From Albugo candida (Eukaryota; Oomycota; Peronosporomycetes; Albuginales), in contig JBDOQK010000078.1 in assembly GCA_040437565.1 (NCBI GenBank), positions 1-64,000 on the forward strand: a stretch of 64,000 nucleotides of DNA, given 5' to 3'. Below the pieces are notes generated by a model. It was not told the DNA's origin. It did no database searches and saw only the letters and a program-made list of their open reading frames with translations. Below are positions 55,914 through 64,000 of the stretch, piece by piece. The first letter of the stretch is position 1, and every line of letters begins with the position of its first letter. The position numbers were made by a program, and so were the translations under genes.

Positions 55914-57593
55914 ATGTCATCCAACAAGCAAACATCGAAACAACTCGAAGCGTGCAGTCCATCCTCCCCTTCCACCCAGCACCCTTTCCATTTTCTCCAT
56001 TTGTCGCGTGAGGAGGCCTCCTTGCCTCCACCACGACCTCCACGCACATGCGCTTCCTACGAGAAGCTCCCATTGCCCGACGACTATTTCGCTACGGTGC
56101 AATTGACGATGGAGCATGAGCAAGTGTATAAGAATGAAATTGGTAAAACGCTTGAGCGTTTATTCAAAGTCGAACGTGAATTTCTAAAACGAGGCTCCAG
56201 AAACCCCAAAGAATGGAAACACATAAGTCGAAAATGCGATTTTGATTATTATCACAAAATCACAAAACATCGCGCAACTCCGACACCGCCAGTGATTGTA
56301 TCGATCGGAACGATTCCAGGCACTGTTGAAGATCTTCTTTTCGGCGACTACACGCCAGATCAGCAGGCGTACGCGCGACGAACTGCCTACGTGGATGCTG
56401 CTTCGATTCGGGAGGCACGTTTAGTGTCGACTTTATCTTCCGCGCAGGGAACGCCATACACAAACAGAAGCTTTTCGTATATGTCGCTGAAATGGTGTCT
56501 GACTCGAATTCCACTTCCCGGTGCGGATCTCTTCATCAAACCACGAGATTTTCTCTACTACGAATCACTTGGACTCACATGCTCTCCAACGAGTAGTAAC
56601 GATACCGTCGGGTATTTGATCATGAAACCCTGCGCGCTCGCTAATGTGCGGCCCTTCTTATCGGCGGTGTCGGGTCGATTTGCATGCGTTGTGTTGTATC
56701 GACAAATCGCACCCAATTGTGTGCAAGTGTTCACGCACGCAATTGTCGATTTAGCAGGCGAAATGGTATCGAGTTCCCTTGCAGTGAATTTAGGAATCAC
56801 AATGTGCAGTCGATCCTTTGAGGTGATCCGATATGTGGAAAGCATGAAATTGGCCGAATTGAATCGGATTGCGAATCGAAATGTGGACGAGAAGGAGCTC
56901 GGGCGCACGGACCACTGCCTGAATTGCCGTCGGGACGTTCGAACGTTTATGAGTCGACTTTCAACGTCGATACGTAAATGCTCCATTTGTGGAAGTTCTA
57001 TCTGCTCGAGATGTCGTATCAAAAAGCGTATGGCCGGCGAAAACCTCAAACGAAAGCTGTGGTGCTGTCAGCGTTGCATTCTTACCACTCGAACGAATAT
57101 ATTTCGATCATCGGAAATGGTGTCTGACGGTGAGACTTCGAATGACGCGCATTCTTCGAGCGATAATGACGACGTTGCGGATGCGAATTCGTTGGAGATT
57201 TTTGAGATTTGCGATACAGACGCACTCCATTCACTCGATCAAACGAGTGAGCAATCGGATCTTTGTGTCGATTTGGCAAATGTATCGATCGACGCGGAGG
57301 ATACCTCGCAATTGATTTGTGACAAGTATCCGAATGTGTCGATGTCCACAACGATTTCAGAGGCACAAATCGATTTGGAGAGTCAAACGACCACATCTCT
57401 CGCGAGCGGTAGCATCGATGACGTCACGTGCGTTGATTCTGGGAATTGGAGAAATTCGACGAATTTATCGCCGAGCACACACAGCCTCAGTGCGTATCAA
57501 ATCAATATGTATCAGCAAATGATCGCATTGAGGAAGGCGGCAGAGACGGCGTATGAGCTCACACAAGCGAATCGTAAAGCGATGAAATCGTAA
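55914..57593 (+). CDS. START-like domain plus FYVE-like zinc finger protein, paralogue C
   Basis: The first ATG in the frame is at 55914, giving 559 residues in one exon. The N-terminal 45 residues are Ser/Pro-rich. The START-like region (about 50-325) has PLPDDYFATVQLTMEHE, a KEWKHISRKCDFDYY block, KPRDFLYYESLGL and GYLIMKPCALANV. The zinc finger lies at about 337-395 (CLNC, CSIC, CSRC, CQRC), again without the canonical PI3P-binding box. The acidic, Asp/Ser-rich tail (about 400-525) differs from the other two copies in composition, but the final helix MIALRKAAETAYELTQANRK is retained. Its 3' end is duplicated after the gap at 57752. Confidence 0.82.
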   Translation: MSSNKQTSKQLEACSPSSPSTQHPFHFLHLSREEASLPPPRPPRTCASYEKLPLPDDYFATVQLTMEHEQVYKNEIGKTLERLFKVEREFLKRGSRNPKEWKHISRKCDFDYYHKITKHRATPTPPVIVSIGTIPGTVEDLLFGDYTPDQQAYARRTAYVDAASIREARLVSTLSSAQGTPYTNRSFSYMSLKWCLTRIPLPGADLFIKPRDFLYYESLGLTCSPTSSNDTVGYLIMKPCALANVRPFLSAVSGRFACVVLYRQIAPNCVQVFTHAIVDLAGEMVSSSLAVNLGITMCSRSFEVIRYVESMKLAELNRIANRNVDEKELGRTDHCLNCRRDVRTFMSRLSTSIRKCSICGSSICSRCRIKKRMAGENLKRKLWCCQRCILTTRTNIFRSSEMVSDGETSNDAHSSSDNDDVADANSLEIFEICDTDALHSLDQTSEQSDLCVDLANVSIDAEDTSQLICDKYPNVSMSTTISEAQIDLESQTTTSLASGSIDDVTCVDSGNWRNSTNLSPSTHSLSAYQINMYQQMIALRKAAETAYELTQANRKAMKS

Positions 57594-58109
57594 GATGTGG
57601 AACCAAATGCGATTTCCATAATTCTTAACACATATCAATGCAAATGAAGCAATCCGTTCCCATTTTCAAACGTGTTTTCGCTTTGTTTTTGGCTCTTTCA
57701 CTGCGAAAACGTCCATTTTCAATGTGTTTTTATTCCATCGCTTGCGGTCGANNNNNNNNNNNNNNNNNNNNNNNNNNNNNNNNNNNNNNNNNNNNNNNNN
57801 NNNNNNNNNNNNNNNNNNNNNNNNNNNNNNNNNNNNNNNNNNNNNNNNNNNGTATCAAATCAATATGTATCAGCAAATGATCGCATTGAGGAAGGCGGCA
57901 GAGACGGCGTATGAGCTCACACAAGCGAATCGTAAAGCGATGAAATCGTAAGATGTGGAACCAAATGCGATTTCCATAATTCTTAACACATATCAATGCA
58001 AATGAAGCAATCCGTTCCCATTTTCAAACGTGTTTTCGCTTTGTTTTTGGCTCTTTCACTGCGAAAACGTCCATTTTCAATGTGTTTTTATTCCATCGCT
58101 TGCGGTCGA
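57494..58109. repeat. Assembly gap 57752-57851 flanked by a 258-bp copy
   Basis: Positions 57494-57751 match 57852-58109, repeating the last coding segment and 3' flank of paralogue C. The second copy of the C-terminal helix (57852-57951) is therefore not an extra gene. Confidence 0.85.
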
Positions 58110-58169
58110 TTTGCAGAGATTTAAAAGCGATTGAAATGCTCTATTGCGAATGGAAGAATAAAAGTGACG

Positions 58170-60286
58170 TCAGTCGGTGTGATGCGTTTCCTGAGATTGT
58201 ATTCGATCCGTATACAGCTCATACGTTGCTTGTGCGAGCTCTTTCTTTTCAATTTCGAGGCTTTTTTCGAGCATTTCCAATTGCTTAAATTTCAATTCGA
58301 ATTGTTCGATTTGACTTTTGTACATTTCAAAAAGCAAATGATCGATCGTTTCATCTCTTTCGGCTGCCAATCCTTCGGCTCGCGCTGCGAGCATAGCGAT
58401 ATTCGTAGCTTTGGATGCTTCTTGTGCCACGGAATTCATTGATTTATCGAATGGTTCACTTTCGTGTTTTCCGTCGGAAAGATGCAATGGATCTCGTTGG
58501 TAGGAAGCGATTCCACTTGCTTCCGAGGCCAATTGGACGGCTACTACTGCTTCCTGAAAAGAGCTTTCTCGTAGTGTGTCGGTACCGCTTTCTTCTATTT
58601 TCACATTACTCGTTGAGACCTCGGAATCCTTGGAGTTGTGCAAGTCGTAAATGGCTTGAATAGCTGCCTGAGAAGCTCGTTTGGTGATGAATGGATCGGC
58701 TTGGTTCACCCATTCCGTCAAGCAGCGTATAGGCTCGCTGAGCTCGTCACTCGTCGACTCTTGCGTGAAGGGCTGCGGAGTGTCAGANNNNNNNNNNNNN
58801 NNNNNNNNNNNNNNNNNNNNNNNNNNNNNNNNNNNNNNNNNNNNNNNNNNNNNNNNNNNNNNNNNNNNNNNNNNNNNNNNNNNNNNNTTTTGTACATTTC
58901 AAAAAGCAAATGATCGATCGTTTCATCTCTTTCGGCTGCCAATCCTTCGGCTCGCGCTGCGAGCATAGCGATATTCGTAGCTTTGGATGCTTCTTGTGCC
59001 ACGGAATTCATTGATTTATCGAATGGCTCACTTTCGTCTTTTCCGTCGGAAAGATGCAATGGATCTCGTTGATAGGAAGCGATTCCACTTGCTTCCGAGG
59101 CCAATTGGACGGCTACGACTGCTTCCTGGAAAGAACTTTCTCGTAGTGTGTCGGTACCGCTTTCTTCTATTTTCATATTACGCGTTGAGAGCTCGGAATC
59201 CTTGAAGTTGTGCAAGTCGTAAATTGCTTGAATAGCTGCCTGAGAAGCTCGTTTGGTGATGAATGGATCGGCTTGGTTCACCCATTCCGTCAGGCAGCGT
59301 ATAGGCTCGCTGAGCTCGTCACTCGTCGACTCTTGCGTGAAGGGCTGCGGAGTGTCAGAAGCCGACGTCAATCGGTTGAGTAGTGGCAACTGTAAGAAAT
59401 GAAGCATGCACTCATCGGGAGATTTTGTCTCTACGGAAAGAGCTACTGCGTTCCAGTCACATTCTTCCATATTGCTTACTGTATTCACTGCTTCCAAGAG
59501 TTTTTCCTGCTCTTCCAGCGTCCATTCCGATACCTTTCGAACGCGGATAAAGTCGCTGGTGTCCAATCCATCTGGAAATTGTCGAGTTGAAAGACATTCT
59601 TGACATATTCCGCTTCCGGGTTTGCCACAAAACAGTCCGTTTACAACGTCTGACGGGTACCCCACGCGATTCTCTTGCACTTTGACTGCCTCCGTGCCAG
59701 CGGTATTGCTGGTGTCGCCTCCTTTGGTCAATGAGAAGAGTTTTGTCTTTGCGTCTGTGGACAATTGATACGCAATACTTCCACTGGCACACATTTCACA
59801 GACGGCAGAGGTCGAAAATGTGTTGTCTACCGTTCGCGTTCGTGCTGCTGGAGTCTCTTTTACGTGATAACTCATCTGATACAGCGGTGTCTGATGTGGC
59901 GGGACACTGAAATTGATGAGACCCCAATGCGTCAGAAATTCATGCACACGTAAAATGGCGCAAACATCTCCCGCCAAATTACGACGACACGCCGTCGCTG
60001 TTAAGTAAGTTTGTGGTTCCTGGCGGTACGCGTGGATCATATAATTGCGGTATTTCATGTACAATTGCGGTGTTTTCGAGCTGGCTCGGGATTGTATGGC
60101 AGAGGAGACGTAAGAAGACTCGGACGATAATTGGAAGAATTCAGGCAACATGCGCTGTTCTATTGGGTTTATAGTGTCCATGGAGAACCAGGAAGCACAT
60201 TGTGGTATTGGAAAGGTCTCACGGACGTCTGTGGGTTCTTTAAACTCATTCTTTAGAGCAAGCTCTTTCACTGAGATCGAATGCAT
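58170..60286 (-). CDS. SWI3/SMARCC-type SWI/SNF chromatin remodelling subunit
   Basis: The protein is a scaffold subunit of SWI/SNF-type complexes in the nucleus. After collapsing the 572-bp duplicated stretch the frame is exactly 515 codons from the ATG at 60286, with no introns. Domains: SWIRM at about 22-124 (IPQCASWFSMDTINPIEQRMLPEFF in two parts, then MKYRNYMIHAYR and HEFLTHWGLINF); a C-x2-C...C-x2-C segment at about 163-231 (CEMC, CQEC), ZZ-like; and a SANT/Myb domain at about 253-303 (SEWTLEEQEKLLEAV, DECMLHFLQLPL). An alanine-rich helical region and a coiled coil (QIEQFELKFKQLEMLEKSLE) end the protein. The open frame continues upstream into the gap at 60300, so the true N-terminus may be longer. 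Family members in other eukaryotes usually have more sequence before SWIRM. Confidence 0.85.
58316..59359. repeat. Gap 58788-58887 flanked by diverged 472-bp copies
   Basis: Positions 58316-58787 and 58888-59359 align without indels but differ at 13 sites by my count. Most other gap flanks are identical. In the SWI3 frame five differences change amino acids (for example His/Asp, Ser/Phe, Val/Met) and eight are silent. The copies are probably two alleles assembled separately, although a recent partial duplication is not excluded. Confidence 0.7.
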
Positions 60287-60299
60287 GGAGACAATCAAC

Positions 60300-60399
60300 N
60301 NNNNNNNNNNNNNNNNNNNNNNNNNNNNNNNNNNNNNNNNNNNNNNNNNNNNNNNNNNNNNNNNNNNNNNNNNNNNNNNNNNNNNNNNNNNNNNNNNNN
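60300..60399. other. Assembly gap without flanking duplication
   Basis: This N run lies immediately upstream of the first ATG of the SWI3-type gene. Flanks do not match, so promoter or N-terminal coding sequence may be missing. Confidence 0.7.
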
Positions 60400-60494
60400 T
60401 ACGTTGTGATAGTTCATACTGTATGATTGTGTGATACGAAAAGCCGGTGTAGAATTAATAAATGGAATGTCTCAACATATTATATTATATTGTA

Positions 60495-61379
60495 TTATGT
60501 CGACTTCATTTCATTCACCAGCCTTTTTACTTCCATCGATGGCAAACGGGAGATCTGCTTTTTCCTAAAGAATATGAATTCGATAGAATTATCGGCTCCG
60601 GCATTTTCAGATAACTTGATAGCGGTGACATAGGTCTTGGCAAATCGAGCGCCGATGATCCACTCATCTTGCTCATTCGGGTTCTCTTTGATTCCCATGC
60701 GACATTCGTTGTCGTACGCGATAATGTAGTCTGTGGGGTAAAATTCGTACTTGAAAACGTTATCGATTGTGATCATTATCGATGGCAATGCTTTGAAATT
60801 GACATCTACACACGGAAGCACTCGGTTATGATCAGCATGGAAGAAATCCATCTCATTCTTCTTCAGTTTCTCTTGGAACTCGGAGAAAAATTCTTTTGGA
60901 ATCAGAGTATCCAAATTCCCGTAATCGAAAGCCACCATCTGCTCTTTTTCTTTTCCAAACATTCCAATGCTGGCTTTCAGCGGACGGAGCATTTGATGTG
61001 CGTTGTCTTTGATGATAGCTGAAGCTTTGTGGTAGGAGACCTCAAACCTTGCTAGAGCTTCTATAGGAAGAAAATATAACCTTGCCGCGTCATGCTCAAA
61101 TTCAAAACTGAAGATCTTGTTCTTTTCAGTTTCCAATTGTGGGGTGAGGAATTCAACCGCAAAACGTTCTTTGCTTGAATTGACATCTTCCTTACTCTTA
61201 TGGCCGCAAGGTAACAAGGTCAAGAATGTAGCATTATCTATTTTCGACAAAGAGACCGATATCGTATTGGCTTGGACGTGAAGAGGAGTCTCCATGCAAA
61301 TATTTGGAAGTAGCGATATCGTGTGAGGACTGATACGATGATTCATCGGCGGAGGAAGACGGGTTATGTTGGAGAGCAT
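60495..61379 (-). CDS. Pepsin-like (A1) C-lobe protein with altered catalytic motif
   Basis: The ATG at 61379 opens a 294-residue single exon. Residues 145-255 fit the C-terminal lobe of pepsin-type proteases. VAFDYGNLDTLIPKEFF stands where A-[IV]-[VL]-D-[ST]-G-T-S-x-x-x-x-P is expected, with catalytic Asp152 followed by Tyr153-Gly154. A VDVNFKALPSIMITID strand, a YPTDYII loop and WIIGARFAKTYVTAI follow, the last matching the W-I-L-G-x-x-F-L-x-x-Y-x-x-x-[FY]-D end of the family. The first 130 residues show weak similarity to the inter-lobe region, but I see no N-lobe DTG and no clear signal peptide. A single-lobed, D-Y-G protein is unlikely to be an active monomeric protease. It could be a diverged inactive relative, a truncated gene, or expressed but repurposed. 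Decayed relatives lie at 15.6-17.6 kb. Confidence 0.45.
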   Translation of the reverse strand: MLSNITRLPPPMNHRISPHTISLLPNICMETPLHVQANTISVSLSKIDNATFLTLLPCGHKSKEDVNSSKERFAVEFLTPQLETEKNKIFSFEFEHDAARLYFLPIEALARFEVSYHKASAIIKDNAHQMLRPLKASIGMFGKEKEQMVAFDYGNLDTLIPKEFFSEFQEKLKKNEMDFFHADHNRVLPCVDVNFKALPSIMITIDNVFKYEFYPTDYIIAYDNECRMGIKENPNEQDEWIIGARFAKTYVTAIKLSENAGADNSIEFIFFRKKQISRLPSMEVKRLVNEMKST

Positions 61380-61911
61380 TCCAAAATGATGATCGAATAG
61401 CTCCTTTCAAAGCCCATGCTGTAGCTGTAGCCCTCGACTACACATTTAGAAACAACGTGGGCGTAAGGACACCAGGAAGCTGTACTTTTTAGAAAAGTGG
61501 AAAAACGAAAGTACACATAAATCGAGTCAAACGTGTGGCGAGGGTGAGGGTGTGTTTAAGATCCTTCAAAGATGTACATTGGAGCTTTCTATGCTTTCGT
61601 TCACTTGCGTTACTGTACGTAATGTTTGAAAAACATACTTTCGAATGTTTGGGTACGACGTATTCACACATTTTCTTCCCGCAAGTGCAGCTGTGGTTTA
61701 TCTGGGGCACAAGTATCGTTTATGAGCTGAAGAGAGGTTGTTTGGATGCATCGTTCTTCCCGAAACGACTGGTGGCTGTACAGGCTGTGAATTGAAGTCT
61801 TTTCGAAAGCGCGAGAGCAGCTAGGAGATACACGACGCAGTTGGATACCGCCCTGTTCTCAACAAAGAAGAAAAGCATGTCATTCAGTTGAGTCTTGACG
61901 TAACTACCGGC
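61380..61911. other. Intergenic stretch, no recognised gene
   Basis: Short frames only on both strands. The upstream part of the pepsin-like gene, if it ever had an N-lobe, is not recognisable here. Confidence 0.35.
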
Positions 61912-62195
61912 GGCCGTCTTGAGCTCTGAGACGGCGAGTCTGTGGATTTCGGTTCAAAATTTGCACCGGAAATCTCATCGACTTTTTTATCGTCTCGCTG
62001 GTANNNNNNNNNNNNNNNNNNNNNNNNNNNNNNNNNNNNNNNNNNNNNNNNNNNNNNNNNNNNNNNNNNNNNNNNNNNNNNNNNNNNNNNNNNNNNNNNN
62101 NNNGGCCGTCTTGAGCTCTGAGACGGCGAGTCTGTGGATTTCGGTTCAAAATTTGCACCGGAAATCTCATCGACTTTTTTATCGTCTCGCTGGTA
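61912..62195. repeat. Assembly gap 62004-62103 flanked by a 92-bp copy
   Basis: Positions 61912-62003 recur at 62104-62195. No gene is affected. Confidence 0.85.
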
Positions 62196-62245
62196 CCTAA
62201 AGGATAGGTAGAGATGAAGCACTCTTCAAAGAAGGCGAATTGTGA

Positions 62246-62553
62246 ATGTTGCGTAAAGTATGGAGAAGCGAGGAGCCTTGGGTTCTGGTACGCGCTTATA
62301 GCTCTCTCGGGGTCGAGAATATCTCTCTGCATCGAAAACAGCACGTGACTTTAGTGATTCTAAAGTGGAGCCTATTGTTCTTTGCGCTGTCGATCGCCTC
62401 ACTACAGTCGTGCATAGAGCTACCAGCTCAGCGTAATCAGACTTGCCCAATTATGAGTGAAGAAACAATGTCAAATGACGGAGAGTAAGTCGGTGTGCTC
62501 CTTGGTAGCCGATTGCTGGCTATATCCACCTCACAGAATTGCGCATAGCGTGA
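62246..62553 (+). CDS. Possible small two-exon gene with hydrophobic segment
   Basis: The ATG at 62246 opens 80 codons with a hydrophobic stretch (LVILKWSLLFFALSIASLQS) and a cysteine-containing tail. The frame ends in GGAGA|GTAAGT, a consensus donor, and CACCTCACAG about 50 bp later could be the acceptor. Splicing there would add only a few residues before a stop. The hydrophobic segment is about 35 residues from the ATG, too deep for a standard signal peptide. This may be a small membrane protein or noise. Confidence 0.22.
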
Positions 62554-64000
62554 GAAGAAGTCTTCAAGTCGTTAATGATTGTTGAGTGGTACTTTAAAGC
62601 AGCTCTTTGATGTTGTGGTCGAGAATATCCTCTCCTGCGTGGAGAAGCGAAAATTGATCTTCTCAAGCCTAAAAACGAATGGAGGATTCTTCCTCAGCTT
62701 TAGAGGCACACTCAGCCAGGTTACCGCAAGGCTCTGAGACTGTGTGGGTCCCCACCGTATTGCTCAGATACCATCAACGGATCCTTCACGTCCCCCACGC
62801 AGTTGTCATATGTGGATCTCGCATCTTTGAATAGAAAGCGAACGGGTGAGCGCTTACGCCATCGCCTGATAGTAAGCCCTGATACCATTACAATATGTCG
62901 CGTTTGAGGCTGCCGCGCTTTGACTCGACCATTGAGACGGCTTCGCTGACAAAAGTCGCTTTTGGGAGAATTCATTGAGTGTTACCGTTCGCTTGACAAT
63001 AAGTCTCACACATATGGCTTGCCCCATGCAGTTGTTGTATTTTTTCCATTCACTAGCGCACGGTAATGATGAAGAAAGCTGCAGCATTAATGCCTTATAT
63101 ATGCCTACACATTGATTGGATGTTATTCGGTGCGAAATGTTTTGATTGAACAAAAATGGATTCTAGAACACCGATCCCAAATGATCGGAAGCACACGAGA
63201 AAACATTCTACGGCACGTGAAGACGCAAGGAAATAAGTGTGATCTAAACGTTGCTAGCAACGAAGGAGCAACATGCCCGCGCTTGCGAAAGATGGAAAAA
63301 TGGACACCTCATCTGCCCATTTAGCACTGAAATCAGTCAAATCAAGCTCAACCACGCCGACCGGAACAGCCACTCGTAGTAGCGTAACGGAGATCAGTAG
63401 TATCTCGCGATTTGGATGGGAAATTGAGGAATCGAGTTGTCAGTAACATTTGAATACCGCTGTTGGCTCACATTGCCTCGTAAGGAGAAAGTGATGATTT
63501 ATATCACAAGCGTGATGGCGTCGGAGAGTTACCTTCCGATAACATCCAGTGGGATCTACGAAACCTTCTTTCGACCTGAGAGTATGTGAAGCTTAACAAG
63601 CTATGAACAAAATCCTTATACGTATTTGTAGATTCCAGATCTTCACGACGCTAATTACCGGTATCATCACCAGTCGGTGTACTGACGTACTCTGATTCCT
63701 GGTTACAGACTGGTTGTTTCGAACTTGGATAAATCAATTGTGCCTTTGGAATGCAAATACCGCCTATAGAAGAATCGCATTACGACTATTTTAAAGAAAG
63801 AAGATAAGAACACAATCTGGGCAAGTTTGACATCAAAGAACCCATCATCGTCAAATAAGCCAACTTCTAGCGATCCTGCAACCGAAAGAATGGACCTGAT
63901 GAAGCTAGATTTTACCACGCTCGTTTATGATAAATGCTTCTCATACTGGAACATGTATGAGAAGGTGATGATGAGATGAAGAAAACTATCGCCAAAGCCT
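62554..64000. other. Poorly coding stretch to the window end
   Basis: No gene is certain. A minus-strand frame at 62854-63153 has spaced cysteines and a CVRLIVKRTVTLN segment. A plus-strand open run of about 75 codons (63766-63978, containing NKPTSSDPATERMDLMKLDF) ends just before the window edge and might be an exon of a gene continuing beyond it. Neither could be identified. Confidence 0.3.

Noticed and set aside
57852-57951. An apparent extra copy of the START/FYVE C-terminal helix downstream of paralogue C
   Set aside because: It is an exact repeat of 57494-57593 across an N run and continues into the same 3' flank, so it is an assembly overlap, not another gene.
62721-63153. Elicitin-like similarity (spaced cysteines and a VKRTVTLN segment on the minus strand)
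   Set aside because: The resemblance is limited to about ten residues, the cysteine spacing does not match, and the frame is interrupted. No secreted start was found.
1-64000. CRISPR arrays, bacterial operons, riboswitches, rRNA or tRNA genes
   Set aside because: No regularly spaced repeats, ribosomal RNA cores or tRNA box B-like sequences with matching stems were seen. The window is eukaryotic.

Overview
The window reads as nuclear DNA of an oomycete, most likely a white-rust pathogen of the genus Albugo. Four signs point this way: a run of START-like/FYVE-like zinc-finger proteins of the kind expanded in oomycetes; very short introns (50-69 bp) in otherwise intron-poor, tightly packed genes; LTR, LINE, Tc1 and Mutator-type elements; and a small secreted protein with a CHxC motif soon after its signal peptide, a hallmark of the Albugo CHxC effector candidates. 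The species is an inference, since no database was available.

Layout. Positions 1-36 kb are an element graveyard. They hold a LINE remnant (about 3.25-6.51 kb, minus strand), an old chromodomain-type Ty3/gypsy element (6.51-13.2 kb, minus) with a Tc1-like DNA transposon in the first bases of one LTR, a decayed pepsin-type protease gene (15.6-17.6 kb), a 257-bp tandem repeat (18.2-19.0 kb) and a Ty1/copia element (19.58-26.8 kb, plus) carrying a nested gypsy element. Further on are a P-type ATPase remnant (28.2-28.6 kb), a copia gag fragment (29.2-30.3 kb) and a Mutator-like element with a 9-bp target duplication (30.34-32.36 kb). The only convincing intact host gene here is the CHxC candidate at 32.8-33.6 kb.

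Positions 36.3-61.4 kb are gene-dense. In order: a large BIG/Sec7-type ARF exchange factor (+), a secreted group XII-like phospholipase A2 (+), TAF10 (-), a START-like/FYVE-like/GAF protein (+), a START/FYVE-like protein (+), an unresolved multi-exon gene (-), mitochondrial enoyl reductase (-), a small membrane protein (-), two more START/FYVE-like paralogues (+), a SWI3/SMARCC chromatin subunit (-) and a pepsin-like protein whose catalytic DTG reads DYG (-). Positions 61.4-64 kb return to poorly coding sequence. Two themes recur in the gene block: membrane traffic and lipid recognition (Sec7, PLA2, START/FYVE family) and chromatin or transcription (TAF10, SWI3).

Assembly. There are 17 runs of exactly 100 N. 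Fourteen are flanked by a direct copy of the same sequence, so they are probably unmerged contig overlaps rather than missing DNA. Removing one copy plus the N run keeps the Sec7 and SWI3 genes in frame. Feature lengths across gaps are given both as they stand and corrected.
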